Shown piece by piece: positions 1 to 10,954 of a DNA stretch of 43,156 nt. Both the position numbers and the translations under genes were made by a program. Source of the stretch: Helochares maculicollis (Eukaryota; Arthropoda; Insecta; Coleoptera; Hydrophilidae). The stretch spans positions 1 through 43,156 of the forward strand of contig JAWQRO010000320.1 of NCBI GenBank assembly GCA_033557835.1. Reading direction: 5' to 3'. The notes beneath the pieces are model-generated. The model worked only from the letters and a program-made list of their open reading frames with translations. It did not search any database and was not told the DNA's origin. Each line of letters starts with the position of its first letter. Position 1 is the stretch's first letter.

Positions 1-34
1 ACAAGCGGTTTCATTTCTTAACGCATTCTACGAA

Positions 35-317
35 GGATAAGCGAGCGAAGCGAGCGAGTCCCGAGTAAGCAAAGGGTATATGCTGGTTAATGGACTTTAG
101 CATGTATTCTCCATTTTCATCACATTTTTCATTTTTAAGTGCAACCGTGACAAATCATGCCTATTCATTTCGAAGGAGGATAAGCGAGCGTAGCGAGCGA
201 ATCCCGAGTAAGCAAAGCGTATATGCTGGTTAATGGACTTTAACATGTATTCCATTTTCATCACATTTCTTATTTTCAAGTGCAAACCGTGAGAAATCAT
301 CCCTATTCATTTTAAAG
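35..317. repeat. Two tandem copies of a 143-bp unit
   Basis: The unit starts at 35 and again at 178. Each copy opens with a run of GCGAGCG steps, continues through CCCGAGTAAGCAAAG and a stretch ending in ATGCTGGTTAATGGAC, and closes with a CCTATTCATTT tract. The copies differ by scattered substitutions and short indels. The short reading frame across them is a by-product of the repeat. Bases 318-534 hold nothing recognisable. Confidence 0.8.
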
Positions 318-534
318 CTAACTAAGTGGATAGAAAATAAATTCGTCACAGCAATTGACAGATCTACTGGCAGATGTGCAGCAAATATATTATTGAAAAT
401 CTAAACATACTACTATGATCAAGTACGATGTACGAGTACAACTTTTTATATAAAACTCAAACTGCCATTTATTACTCCAAACTTATTTTATCCCCTTCCG
501 GATATAAATTTATTCACTTTTGCTAACGTTTTTG

Positions 535-722
535 TCACGATTCTTGAAATTCACTTTCCACTATTCTCGAAAGTTGACTGCCCCGATTCTTGAAAGTCGA
601 TTTCCACGATTCTTGAAAGTCGATTTCCACGATTCTTGAAAGTCGATTTCCACGATTCTTGAAAGTTGATTTCCACGATTCTTGAAAGTCGAATTTCACG
701 ATTCTTGAAAACGAATTTCTGG
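535..722. repeat. 23-bp minisatellite (CCACGATTCTTGAAAGTCG core)
   Basis: Several near-identical 23-bp units lie head to tail (for example at 604 and 627) and become more diverged at both ends. On the minus strand the array reads as repeats of an FQESWKSTFKNR-like peptide. That resembles the C-terminal FQ..F..W segment of irritans-type mariner transposases. The array lies at the position expected for the transposase C-terminus of the adjoining antisense element. It therefore looks like an internal expansion of the transposon rather than an independent satellite. Confidence 0.85.
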
Positions 723-1440
723 AATGGCAGTCAAAACCTTCGATTCCGCTTATACGACTAAACAAACCGGTATCCTCAGGGTGGTTTTTGAGTTTCGGGA
801 AATGCCAGAGGCCGCTAGGAGGTAAATCTGGTGAATAGGGGGGCTGCAGAACGATGCAAGTTGAATTTCTGGCAAATTAGTTTCGAATAATCAATATAGT
901 GTAAGAAGATGAGAAGTTATCGTGATGCAAATGACAAGGGAGCTCCGCTCGTAATTCTAACCGCTTCTAACGAATAGCTTCGCGTCCAAATATCATTCGT
1001 TCTAAACAGTTTGGCCCGACTGAAGTGATTTATAATACACCACGATATTAAAACCTTTACCATCACTTTAATATTGATCTTTGACGAGCTTTATTTGTCT
1101 TTCCTCAAATTTGGCACGGTACTAATTTGATTGGTAGGCAATTTCCAGGTAGATCTATTAGTCATCAATGACATAACATTGTGCCTAATGACATTTTGCT
1201 AATCAGAAATCACGCACATTACCACAACGCTTTTCAACGAAAACATTGAATTCTTTAGATCCAAACGAGATGTGACTCGTTTGAGGTACAAATGATCTTT
1301 CAAAATTGGTTCTATCAACCCAAACGATATTTGCAGATTTTCGACGAGATCTCTTATTGTCAATTGTCAATTTATAGAGTCCAATCTTTGACTTCCTTGA
1401 CGTCAATAGACGACGATGAATGGCCTAGACTTTCAGCGTT
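535..1440 (-). pseudogene. Decayed irritans/SETMAR-like mariner transposase
   Basis: Transposase remnant of the Tc1/mariner superfamily, read on the minus strand in several frames. From its N-terminal side: a helix-turn-helix stretch LTIRDLVENLQISFG around 1320-1370; a STWKLP linker near 1140-1160, matching the SSEW motif; LHHDN around 918-932, holding the second catalytic aspartate; and QPPYSPDLPP around 823-848. The third catalytic aspartate is not recognisable after SPDLPP. The C-terminus runs into the 23-bp minisatellite. Many frameshifts and stops make it inactive. No inverted terminal repeats could be identified, so element borders are approximate. The mariner assignment is secure from motif order. 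The subfamily is an inference. Confidence 0.7.
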
Positions 1441-2180
1441 CTCAAAGCGCTCGAAAACTGCCTAATTTCTTTTTTAAATCAACTTTCAACAAATACGTAG
1501 TTGTTAAATTTGCCGAGGAATCTTGACGCCTATTTTCTCATATAGTGCGTCAACAGTGACTGAGGTGTTGTTATCTTTATAAAACCACTTCTCAGCTCCT
1601 AATGATTTCGATGATCAAAAAATGGGTTTCGAAAAATGGCTTAGTGACTATGTCTTTACTTTTAAAGAAGAAGTTACATCATCGGTTTTTTTCTCAATAG
1701 CACTCGTTTTTTCACTTTTCATGTCTTTAGCATTTTTAATTTTCGAAATATGAATCAAAATAATATTTCACCACTTTGGGAACGAAGATTCTAAAATTCC
1801 TTCCTTATTCATTGTCTGCACTTTAAAGACAATGTGTCTAAGATAGCAATACCCATTCTAGTTTGTTTCCCAAACAGATGGGCTTAAATACTCTAATTGT
1901 AAGCTCAGAAACAAAGATAAGTTGCATTTTGGACATGTTCATAATCCTAAGCTTATTGAAAAGTTCCCTGAACAACACCTATGTTCGTTAGTTGAAACAA
2001 CTGTATTGACTGAATCCATCCTTCATATGAACACAGACAAAACTTAAAATTAATACCTCATGTCAGATTTTATTCATATGAAAGTAGATCTGTCACATTT
2101 TTTTTTTAAATGAATTGAACAATCTCCTGTAGTAAAATTTTGTGAACGAAACGTAATTAACTTCATCTTTTTGTTTTTAG
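1441..2180. other. Intron-like AT-rich sequence, no gene
   Basis: No reading frame or transposon motif stands out. The stretch ends in a pyrimidine-rich tract and AG at 2161-2180 that serves as the splice acceptor of the following exon. It is most simply the 3' part of an intron of the spectrin-repeat gene. Confidence 0.5.
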
Positions 2181-2330
2181 GAAGCTAATGGCGAGCTCAG
2201 TTCAGACACACGCACATGGTCATCGAAGGAATTCTATGCCCAGTTCTCCGAACTCTATTCCTGGTTGAATAGTATTCAGGAAGGCATTTATGGCAACGAA
2301 ACCAACGTTACGGACAAGGCTTTAAGGGCT
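2181..2330 (+). CDS. Spectrin-repeat-like protein, internal exon a
   Basis: A 150-bp internal exon coding 50 residues. It is preceded by a T-rich tract and AG at 2179-2180 and followed by GTACGT at 2331. Only the frame starting at 2181 is open to the end, since the other two meet stops. It enters and leaves in phase 0. The peptide contains WSSKEFYAQFSELYSWL, an amphipathic helix with the Trp and Leu pattern of helix A of a spectrin repeat. The helix continues over the splice site into the next exon. Layout and spacing recall the spectrin repeats of AKAP6 (mAKAP) or nesprin-type scaffold proteins, which anchor signalling complexes at the nuclear envelope. This assignment is a structural resemblance, not a confirmed homology. 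Confidence 0.75.
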
Positions 2331-2395
2331 GTACGTATATTAAAAAAGGATTTGTTATTTTTCAATTTATATTTGTAACATATGTTTATTTCCAG

Positions 2396-2594
2396 CATTA
2401 TATGAACCAAGTACTGAAAAAGTCTTATGTCCACAAAATTTTCAATGAACAAGCTAGTCAACTCCTACAACTACGTCCTGAGATAAAAGAAGAGGTCGCT
2501 TGGCGAGTCACCCATTTAAATTCTAAATGGGACTCCATTGCAACACTTCTTCATTCCACAGACTGCGGGCGATGTGATCAGGAATCTTGCTTAG
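2396..2594 (+). CDS. Spectrin-repeat-like protein, internal exon b
   Basis: A 199-bp exon coding 66 residues plus one base. The acceptor is TTTATTTCCAG, ending at 2395, after a 65-bp intron. The donor is GTAACC at 2595. The peptide supplies helices B and C of the repeat begun in the previous exon: HYMNQVLKKSYVHKIF, then EIKEEVAWRVTHLNSKWDSI, whose final Lys-Trp-Asp is typical of the end of helix C. A short cysteine-rich linker, DCGRCDQESC, follows. It exits in phase 1. The codon completed by the first two bases of exon c is GAT (Asp), so the join is in frame. An ATG at 2402 is internal and is not a likely start. Confidence 0.75.
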
Positions 2595-2982
2595 GTAACC
2601 TATCAACATTTTGTGCTGATCATTCTTCCATTGTGCTTTACTACTCGAGAAAAAACGTATGCAACTTAAATAATACCCAGAGTGTAAAAAGCAATCTCCC
2701 CAGTTCGATAAGCTACTAGACTTGAGTCATTTGTTAAACTTTTGGCAATCTTTGAGAATCTACTGTTGTGTCTGGTTTAATCTGGGGTATTCTGGAAAGT
2801 CGTTTTGAAAGAGTTTGCCACCTGTTAAGAGTAAGTCATGATGAAAATGCGTTGAGATGTTGCTTCTGAAAATTGGTGAGCAAGAAGAGGAAGTTAGAAG
2901 TAGTTATTTAGGGAAATTAAGAAAAAATAAATCTCCATTGGTATAAAAATTGCTTGAGTGAAGCAAGACTTCTATACCAGAA

Positions 2983-3207
2983 GCAAGATCAGGTATAGAA
3001 GGTGAAGATAGGTTGTTAGAAATTTGTAGAGAAATGACTGAACATATGAACCAGTTGATCTGCGGAAGTCCTGTAACCTATGTTTAAGGTGCAGCCATAA
3101 AAGCTCCAAAATACAAAGGTCACTCAGCATGGCTAACCCATGAGGAGTAGTTTGAGCAAGTAGTCAGCCTACAAGAAGACCAGTTCAATGGTATCGCTAC
3201 AAGTTAA
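2983..3207 (+). pseudogene. Retrotransposon gag-like remnant
   Basis: One frame of 75 codons is interrupted by two stops (TAA, TAG). It reads EGEDRLLEICREMTEHMNQL, then after the first stop IKAPKYKGHSAWLTHEE, then FEQVVSLQEDQF. The pattern of a tyrosine-glycine motif, then Trp, then a QFE-like helix matches the start of the gag core in Ty3/gypsy- or Pao-type insect elements. The sequence after 3207 is too decayed to follow. No LTR, protease or reverse transcriptase was seen. This is a relic inside the host intron. The family is not determined. Confidence 0.4.
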
Positions 3208-4429
3208 GACATTTGCAGGCTTAATTGGAGCAAGCCTTGGAAGATTGGTTTTGCAACAAACACATGGAGCTAGTCTATCGTTCTGAATTTGCTGAAAGAT
3301 TATGACATTAGAATTAGAACAAGCAAATGTACACTTCCACATTAGAATGATCTCGTCCTCTAGCTTAAAACCAACTTTATGTTGCTGCACGAACATTATT
3401 GAAAGACTTTTCCAAGACTCTAGAATTAATGTTATGGTTGTTGGTACAACCCCACAACCAAGGATCAGCCTTTGGAACAATATTAAACTCTACAATATTC
3501 CGCCCTTCTTACTACCGGATGTAAAAAGAGCAATACTTGCTATTATCACAATAACCTACCAGTTAGGGTAGTTTGGTTGCTTACTGAATATAGTACTAAG
3601 AAAGTTGTGATAGAATGTGCTGCTAGAAGCATAACTTCCAGGACGCTATAGGCAACAAATTTGCTTCTCAACACTAAACTTGCCAGACAAATGTTTGTCA
3701 TTTTCCATCAAATTGTGTAAACTGTAATTTCCTATACTTTAACTTCATAATCAACAAATTAAGTTAAAGCTGTTGTTAATGCTGATAACCGCGGAGTAAA
3801 ATAAAAATCTGGAGTGCCTCCACTCAACATTTCCATATAAATATACTCATTGAGCAACCTAGTAGTTTACCTAAATCTCAGTTGGCTTACGTCAAGTTTT
3901 CCTACCCAACATTATTTTTCAAATGTAATATTTTATTAGCAAATTTTATAATAACATCTAATTTTTCCTATGTTTATAACTGAATACCACATTATTATTT
4001 TATTTTATGTTGTCCAGAATCAAAAATATTAGTTAAAAATCAACTAGAACAAAAATAAGTACAACTTGGGTGGCCGAATTCAAACACCTGATCTTGGTAT
4101 TAAGCCATTAGATACACTTAAACTTGAGATATCGTATTGAAATATTAAATGATAATACTTATATTTACTTTTGACCATTTTTGACTTGATAATCGAATGT
4201 AAACTATACATAAGTGAGATATTCGCGGTAATTCTTGATTCTACAGCATCCTAGCCGAAACTCTTGCTTATAGGTTGCAATTTTTGTACCAACAGTTGCT
4301 ATTAAAAAACCATTCCTAGTAATTCGTTCACCTTGAAACTTCATATATAAGAATTTTTTAGTGTCTTTCATGCATATAATAAATATCAAGTCAATTGCTC
4401 TATTTAAGTGCCTAGATTACTTGAAACAT

Positions 4430-4690
4430 TACAAAACTGTGTAGGTAAACAGGTATTTCCGGCGGTTTTACATGACTGAAAAGTTGACACAGATTAGATG
4501 TTTTTGTGATAATAGCCGTATGCCAAATTTCATCGCTCCACCTCAAACTGTATGACCACTATCGTGTTTACTTACATACACACAGACAACATGGCGAAAT
4601 TGGTCAAAATGTATTCTGGGGCACTCAAAACGTTGAGATTTGCCAATTTCTCGAGAATGTAAAAAAGTTCTTCAAAAATTTCTAAATATT
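4430..4690 (-). repeat. Inverted single copy of the ~500-bp repeat family
   Basis: Read on the minus strand this matches the core of the units tandemly repeated at 41338-43080. It has a GAGTGCCCC-like stretch, the long GACCA and TGTTGTCTGTGTG run, GGAGCGATGAAATTT, the CGGCTATTATC segment and the closing TTTACCTACACAG. The copy is diverged, and the palindrome seen in the right-hand units is absent here. Confidence 0.7.
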
Positions 4691-4731
4691 ATCTGCTAGC
4701 TTTTTAGTGACATTTTAAATTTTTCTTGCAG

Positions 4732-4856
4732 ATATTGATCATGAAATCAAATGTTTACGGAAATGGATAAAAAATATGGAGAACTGTATTCAGCCTCTGA
4801 ATTTTAAGACTGTTTGGACCAAAATGGAATTGGAAACAAAAGCTATAGAACATCAG
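4732..4856 (+). CDS. Spectrin-repeat-like protein, internal exon c
   Basis: A 125-bp exon with a strong acceptor (TTTTTCTTGCAG) and donor (CAG|GTATGT). It enters in phase 1, completing an Asp codon with exon b, and leaves in phase 0. It encodes DIDHEIKCLRKWIKNMENC and then a helix ending in KMELETKAIEHQ. The LRKWIK..E..I pattern is helix A of a second spectrin repeat, directly after the Cys-rich linker. The conserved ELE.K..EH ending is common in repeats of nesprin/AKAP6-like scaffolds. The next exon was not found with confidence. An open segment at 24297-24445 has a compatible phase but does not look like spectrin. Confidence 0.75.
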
Positions 4857-5004
4857 GTATGTTTTCGTGCAACTAAATGTAAATTAAGGAAAGATATTGC
4901 AAATATGAACATGTGCTCCCTTGAGATTTTTTTTTCGAATCTACGTTTTGAGGATATCTGAGTCAATTTTATCCAATTTTGATATGCCATCATGTATGTA
5001 CATA

Positions 5005-5032
5005 TGTGTGTGTGTGTGTGTGTGTGAGTGTG
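5005..5032. repeat. (TG)n microsatellite
   Basis: A run of TG dinucleotides interrupted once by GAG near its 3' end, inside the intron after exon c. Confidence 0.9.
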
Positions 5033-5234
5033 TAAACATGAAATTGCTCAAATCACTTAAACTTTAATGACTAAACTAAGCATGTGGTCGTCATAGCACT
5101 GAAAGACACTTGCGCAATTTAGATGATACCATGCATATTTTTATTATAAAACCAAATTTGCTTAAAATGGCGACGCATGTGTTGATGTGAATATATAAGT
5201 AAATGATTTAAAAATGTAGAGGTCTAAAATTATA

Positions 5235-5263
5235 TTAGGTGTTGGAATTAATTCGTAGCGTTT
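5235..5263. repeat. Left terminal inverted repeat of the mariner
   Basis: Exact reverse complement of 6461-6489. It is the likely binding site of the cognate transposase and directly abuts the TA target duplication. Confidence 0.95.
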
Positions 5264-5310
5264 TTTATTAAAAAATAACGATTTATTTGAAATGAAAATA
5301 AAGAATTACA

Positions 5311-6318
5311 TTATTGAAAATACTGCCCATCGCTTGCCACTACTTTTTCTCATTGTTCAGGTAACTGTCGAATACCCCCTCGAAAAAACTCTTCGTCCTT
5401 GGAGGCAATCCATGAATCGATCCAATTTTGGCAATCCTCATAAGATGTTAATTTTTCTCTTGATAAACTATGAGCCCTTGATCTGAAGGGGCAATATCTG
5501 GAAAATACGGCTTGTGGGTTAAGACTTCCCATTTCAATGTTTCCAAGTATATTTTCACTGGTTTCGCCACGTGAGATCGGGCATTGTCGTGCAGTAAAAT
5601 AACTTTATCGTGCCTTTTGCTCCATTCTGGCCGTTTTCCCTTCAATGCACGACTCAAACGCATCAATTGTAACCGATAGCGATCCCCAGTGATGGTTTCA
5701 TTGGGTTTTAACAATTCATAATAAACCACACCTGGTTGATCCCACTAAATACAAAGGAGGAGCTTAGATCCATGAATATTGCGTTTTGCCACTGATGAAG
5801 ATGGTTGTCCGGGCTTAACCCATGATCTTCATCGTTCCGGAATGTCGTAATATATCCATTTTTCATCGCCAGTAAGAATACGATGTAGAAAACTTTTTCT
5901 TTTGTACCCTGCAATCAATAGTTCACAGGTCATAAAAAGTCTTTCAATGTCTCTTGGTTTTAATTCATATGGGACCCAATTTCCTTCCTTTTGGATCATT
6001 TCCAAAGCTTTAAGGCGTTTTCCTACTGTGGATAAATGAACCTCAAAAGATGTAGATGACTCTTGAAGTGTTTGAAATGAATTTTCTTCGAGTAAATCCT
6101 CCAATTCCTTATCTTCAAATTTTTTTGACTGCCCAGGTCGTTCCTTGTCGTCTAAATCAAAATCACCACTCTTAAAACGCGCAAACTATTTCCGACACGT
6201 TTGATCAGCTAAAGCATGTTCACCGTAAACTTCTATCTGCAGCACTTTTGTTCATATTAAAATAATGTAATAATAACACTCCCCGCACAAACGCTTTATT
6301 TGGTATAAATTTCGACAT
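5311..6318 (-). pseudogene. Mariner (Mos1-like) transposase, frameshifted
   Basis: The start is ATG at 6318-6316 (MSKFIPNKAFVRG). The natural stop is TAA at 5313-5311 after SDGQYFQ, about 335 codons against about 345 in Mos1. An HTH and linker stretch (FKSGDFDLDDKERPGQ) precedes WVPYEL and KRKSFLHRILTGDEKWIYYD. The catalytic triad is preserved at codon level: Asp at 5867-5865 (GDEKW), 5588-5586 (LLHDNA) and 5483-5481 (APSD). Spacing is D93D and D34D, the mariner signature. Damage includes a frameshift just after the N-terminal MNKSAAD, Trp to TAG before FARFKSG, several frameshifts in the catalytic domain, and Trp to TGA after RQLPEQ. It cannot make active protein but could be mobilised in trans. 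Confidence 0.9.
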
Positions 6319-6460
6319 AATTAAATAGCTGCCATTTGTTGTTATTAACAATTAAAAATAAGATGCGTCGTAAAAACAGTATCTAATATCAGCTATTTAA
6401 CGATTAATTTGTTTTTGAAGGTAAAAACTGAACAATGTAATAACCACGCAATCTCTCATC

Positions 6461-6489
6461 AAACGCTACGAATTAATTCCAACACCTAA
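6461..6489. repeat. Right terminal inverted repeat of the mariner
   Basis: Exact reverse complement of 5235-5263, followed by TA at 6490-6491. Confidence 0.95.
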
Positions 6490-6491
6490 TA

Positions 6492-9150
6492 TGTTTTAAT
6501 TGAAAGATAAATAATTTGGTCGGTATTACAACTGTGATAGAGAGTTGTATTTTGTTAAATATTCTAAATCTTTTTCTGGGTGTTGTTATCTTGCATTCTA
6601 ATTTTTCATCGCATTTTAAGTTTTTCTGTAAAATCTAAGTTTCCTTAAACATCCTAATTCCGTCTCACCACAGTAATTTGTACTTTCTTTGTTCACTATT
6701 TGACTATAAAGCATTTTGTTTCTAAACATAAAATTCCTAAGTTGATCGAATTCCAAGTAAGCGAAACAAAAGCATCTTCATGTCATGAGTATTCTGGTGT
6801 CTCAAATTTTCAATGGCTACATAAATTTACTGCATAGAAAAAAACGTCTTCACTGAAGCAGTTGATGTTTTATAGACTTCTCAGAAATAGATCACAATGG
6901 TCTAAGTTTGGGCTTTGTATTCAAAACTCATAAAATCGAGAACTAACACTTAAAAGTGACTTATCTCTATTTATTAGTAACTAACAGTCTGGTTTATTCA
7001 AAAACAACCATCTTTGTGATGCTACTAATAGAATATAAAATTTACTAATACAGGACTTTTAATATCTAAAACTGTGATTGATACTCCTTCATAGGAGAAC
7101 TTAGAAGTTGAAACTCTGATGTTATCTACTTAAAACTGAAATGATTATCAATTGGATATATCCATAACTAATACTCTTAGATGTTCAAAAACAACCATCT
7201 TCTCAATATTATTGATAGAGCAGAGTTTATATAGGATACAACTTTTCTATAATCTAGTATCGTCAGTCTGATAGACCTTGATTTGAATTAAGAGACTAAT
7301 TAGCGCTACTAAAATGGTTTTAGGGTCAGTTTATAGATAACTCTCAGTCTTATTTATTCAAAAATAAGTATTTATGTCTTATTATCAGTTATGTGTAGTA
7401 TTTAGATGCAAAATTTAGCTACGCCCACCTGAGCTAATAAATTATAGGCACGGTAGTTTTTATTGACTCACACTGCCGTCCATTCCCAAGAAAAACAAAA
7501 TATCTTAATAAGCAATATGTATGCTCCTTGGGGCGCAATTTCTTTCTTCGAGGTCCCGAGATTTGGATTTTAGCCATTTCCCAAATGTTGTAAGCGATAA
7601 TGCAATTCAGATTAATAATATATTTAATCTCTACTCTTTTTGTCAACAACTTATAATTCTGGCATCATGAATTGAGGATATCGTTTACTTCCCTCGTATT
7701 TTTAATATTTGTCATATCACCCTTTCGTTGGCTTCAATTTTTTTTTCAATTATTTGATAGTTTTTTTCAAAGAACAGGCTTGATTTTATTGAATAGTTCC
7801 ATAAAATTTAGCTCTCCTTAGAAATAGTGCTACTATAAGTATACTATTGGACATTGTCAAGGCTGTACGTTTTAAACTGAGGTTTTGCTTTCCACCTTAC
7901 ACCTTTATGTCTAGAGATCTGTTGATTTGGCCTACAGGTGCTTTTAAACTTAAAGACGTTCATTTTTATGGGCTCTATTTAACAAAATCTGGCTAAGTTT
8001 GCATTTAAGAGTAAATTAGCACTAAAATGACATAACTATATGATTTGCAAAAATTCAGTCTTAACTCTTGACACAATAGATATTTTTTGCAAAGGATCGT
8101 TTGACCAACTATCTTTTAATGTCTCTTTCACAGTGCAGCTCATAAAACTAATAGAATTTGCCATTTCATCACTTGTAATGGCAATGAATTGTCTAGATTT
8201 ACATTGGTATGTGTTTGCAAAGGAATAATTTTTCTAGACCAGAAGAACCAAGAAAAGATTCTATGGGCATTAATTTGTCTCGAAATTAACTGGAATTATG
8301 GCTACTACTTTTAAATTAATTTTCTGTATACTCTGAAGAAAGTACCCTGTGCACCTCCTTGATCCAACAATTTCACTCTCATCACTTTATTCATCAAAAT
8401 TCTCTAAAGCACTATTACTTCCTAGCTAAGATAAGCTAACAGCATGAATGTTTGCTTCTATGTGTATGGTTACGATCACTTATAACTAACACATAAAGAG
8501 CAAAACTAAAAACATAACTAATGGTACCAAGACAACATGACACCATCGACATAATATGGAAAACTACAGCATACTAAAAATTCAAGTCAAAACAAATTTT
8601 CACGGTCTGTCCCAGGAAGTCATTTATGAAAGACGTACATTTACGTGACCCATTGTTTAAGTATCAGTAACTCAAGTTAACGGTCTTAATGGAAAACAAA
8701 CTCAAATTGGCTATGGCAAAGGTACAGCTATGACTGTTTAGATGTAAGAATCTTAAGTTGATGATCTAAGTACTGAAACGTTTTTGGTTGCTAGAATTTT
8801 AAGGTGATGTTCTTAGCTATTATTTTATTCTTAGCACAGAACTAAAATAAGTTGGATTCACCCATTTGCAGGAATATATCGCTGCATCAATTATTCCCAT
8901 TATGATTTTAACAATCACGTGAACATACGTCACTGGCATGATTTCTAAAGTCGCTACTACAACTACAATCGTTTATGAGCAAATTCAGGCTTTAGTTTCT
9001 GATGATTTTGGTGTTTTGATATTTTTGAACTTTCAGCTTATTTATGGATAGTTTAACCAATTCAGTCATGAAGTAAGCGAAAGTATTCCTTTGCTATCTT
9101 ATATGTCTTGAAATTTCCGTGTTTTTACAGTTTTATATAACATTCCTGTA
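6492..9150. other. AT-rich non-coding stretch
   Basis: I see no gene or transposon. A weak, diverged ~187-bp repeat is visible between about 6990 and 7400, since TTCAAAAACAACCATCTT recurs at 6997 and 7184 and a poorer copy lies near 7347. The minus-strand frame at 7434-7649 has no recognisable family. This is consistent with intron or intergenic DNA. Confidence 0.5.
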
Positions 9151-10300
9151 AACAGCAATTAATATGCTTGCAGATCACAAGAGCGTAATTGGTTGCCTAT
9201 CGCGCTGTAATTCTCCCATTTAATATAATGTACACGCGGTTGCCTAAATCGCAGGATCTGTTGTGTCATATCCTTTGCGCAAGAGGAATTCTAGTATCCT
9301 GTCTACAGACCTGCTATCTTATTTCGCTGCTGAGGCGACGTAACTAACTATTCACCGAGATGGCGCTGTCGTTCGCGTGTATTTGGTTGCCTAATCACCC
9401 GATGCATTAACATCGAACCATGAATTGTTCGCAACATAGGCAAACCACAAGACAAAAGAGTTCACGTCGAAAGTAGCTCGCGTCATTTGGTCAACCTGGC
9501 ACTAGTTAATAGAAACAGGGCAATAAATTTTATTATTAAAAAGAGAAACTGTGCTTCCTATTAATTTGCATAAATTTCCACCTCGTTGTAGGGCTACCGG
9601 TGTTGTTTAAAACTCGAAAGACGACAACATTATGTGCTCTTTACTGTCATATAATAAACTCGTAACATTAACGCCAACTTTGAGAATAAATTAACAGAAA
9701 TTAAAACGTAAACCGGGTTAATATAATTTTGAAATCTCGTTTCAACGATAATGTCGTCCACCGAATTTATTTCTTTATTAGCGGTTTGGACCGAATTTTT
9801 TTATTACACCTATATTCGAGGTCCGGAACTGGCGCTCGTGCTTGCACTTATGCTCTTATATGTGCGGCTTAAATGTCTTTTAAATTGTTCCAGAATCGTT
9901 GCGTCCAACTTTTACGGTACTAAATCGCCGCCGCCGGCCGGAGAGAGGCCAAAATGTTAACGTAATTGTTTAGTTCATTTGGAAAATTTGGCTATTCAAT
10001 TCGTCGGCTAACAAAAAATATGACAATCATAAAGAGCAGCCGTTTAAAAAAGGTAGCAATGAACCATGTAGGAGGTATGGGAACGCAACCGACGCCGATG
10101 AAGAAATGGTTATAACCTTTAACGAGTATAAGCACCCTGCCTTGTCTGCGCTGAGGGCGTAGGTGGTAAAAACTTTCAAGTGATTGTTCCGGTTCTGCAT
10201 ATTTATTTTCATTTGTTAAAAGAAGCGTCGCTTTTTGTATTCTCATGTGTAAACGAAAGATACTATTTCCAAGATAAAAAAAAATCGAATTGTGACGCCT
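9150..10300. other. GC- and CpG-richer unique block
   Basis: No repeat or transposon motif is visible, and CpG is clearly commoner than in the flanks. Such islands of non-repetitive DNA between repeats are where regulatory elements or short exons would be expected. No splice-bounded exon could be supported. Bases 10300-10930 return to AT-rich sequence without features. Confidence 0.4.
9751..9960 (+). CDS. Unassigned 69-codon ORF with a hydrophobic segment
   Basis: It starts with ATG at 9751 and stops with TAA at 9958-9960. Residues of about 28-40 (ELALVLALMLLYV) could form one membrane helix. A short cysteine- and proline-containing tail follows (PPPAGERPKC). I recognise no family, and nothing around it proves transcription. 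It lies in a GC-richer block where longer frames arise by chance more easily. Confidence 0.15.
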   Translation: MSSTEFISLLAVWTEFFYYTYIRGPELALVLALMLLYVRLKCLLNCSRIVASNFYGTKSPPPAGERPKC

Positions 10301-10954
10301 ATTTACATTGTGGGCACCTTTGATGCTCCGAAGCTTTTATCAGTAATTTAAATTCTTAAACCATTTCCGCGTATCACATTTTGATAAGTACCTTCACTAT
10401 GTTTTCGACAAATTTTTCACTAGACTGCGTAGAATTTATTCTTTTGCCGCAAAAAAAATATTGCAAGATATGATTTTTCATTCAGACCCAATAAGTGTAC
10501 TTTACTGGTAGACTTCTCATGAGATTGTCAGTTTAGATGTTTATTGTTTTGTTTTGCTGGTTCTTACTGGGAAGGAAGGATTAAACAACTTCGAAATGTT
10601 TGCGGCTATAATTTACCATGTGTACAAAGGCTTGTTTAGCCTTTTTTGACTAAACCATATTTTTATTACATTTAACATTTATGATACAGAAGTTAATTTC
10701 ATTTGTATTCCTTGTAGGCTGGAATTAAATTTCTATCAGATGAGTCGAAATGTAATATTTTGCTTAAAAAAGGTATGTTCTAATTAAAATAGAACTTTGA
10801 AACAGAAACTAAACAAAACAAAATAATATAGTCTCATAGTCGATTTGTTGCAAAATGAAGAGAAAACATGAATAATCCGTAATGAAAAGAATCAAAATAG
10901 TTTCAAAGAGAATGCAAGGCTTATTTAGTAAATTTAGATTGGGCTACAGATCGA

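Larger units (their letters stand above)
2595..4731. other. Intron between spectrin-repeat exons b and c
   Basis: The 2137-bp intron runs from GTAACC to TTTCTTGCAG. It holds a gag-like retrotransposon remnant (2983-3207) and an inverted copy of the ~500-bp repeat family (4430-4690). Bases 3208-4430 are AT-rich with no feature I can support. The two overlapping reading frames near 3170-3570 on opposite strands show no recognisable protein character. Confidence 0.65.
5235..6489 (-). mobile_element. Full-length mauritiana-type mariner element
   Basis: A 1255-bp element with perfect 29-bp terminal inverted repeats (5235-5263 and 6461-6489). The outer end reads TTAGGTGTTGGAATTAATTC. It is flanked on both sides by TA (5233-5234, 6490-6491), the target duplication made by Tc1/mariner transposases. 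The length is close to the 1.29 kb of the Mos1 class. The single gene runs on the minus strand and is broken. Perfect ends around a dead gene suggest a fairly recent insertion, or ends kept usable by an active transposase elsewhere. It lies in the intron downstream of exon c. Confidence 0.95.

Noticed and set aside
7434..7649. 71-codon minus-strand frame
   Set aside because: No recognisable motif, splice sites or neighbouring coding sequence; chance in AT-rich DNA is sufficient.
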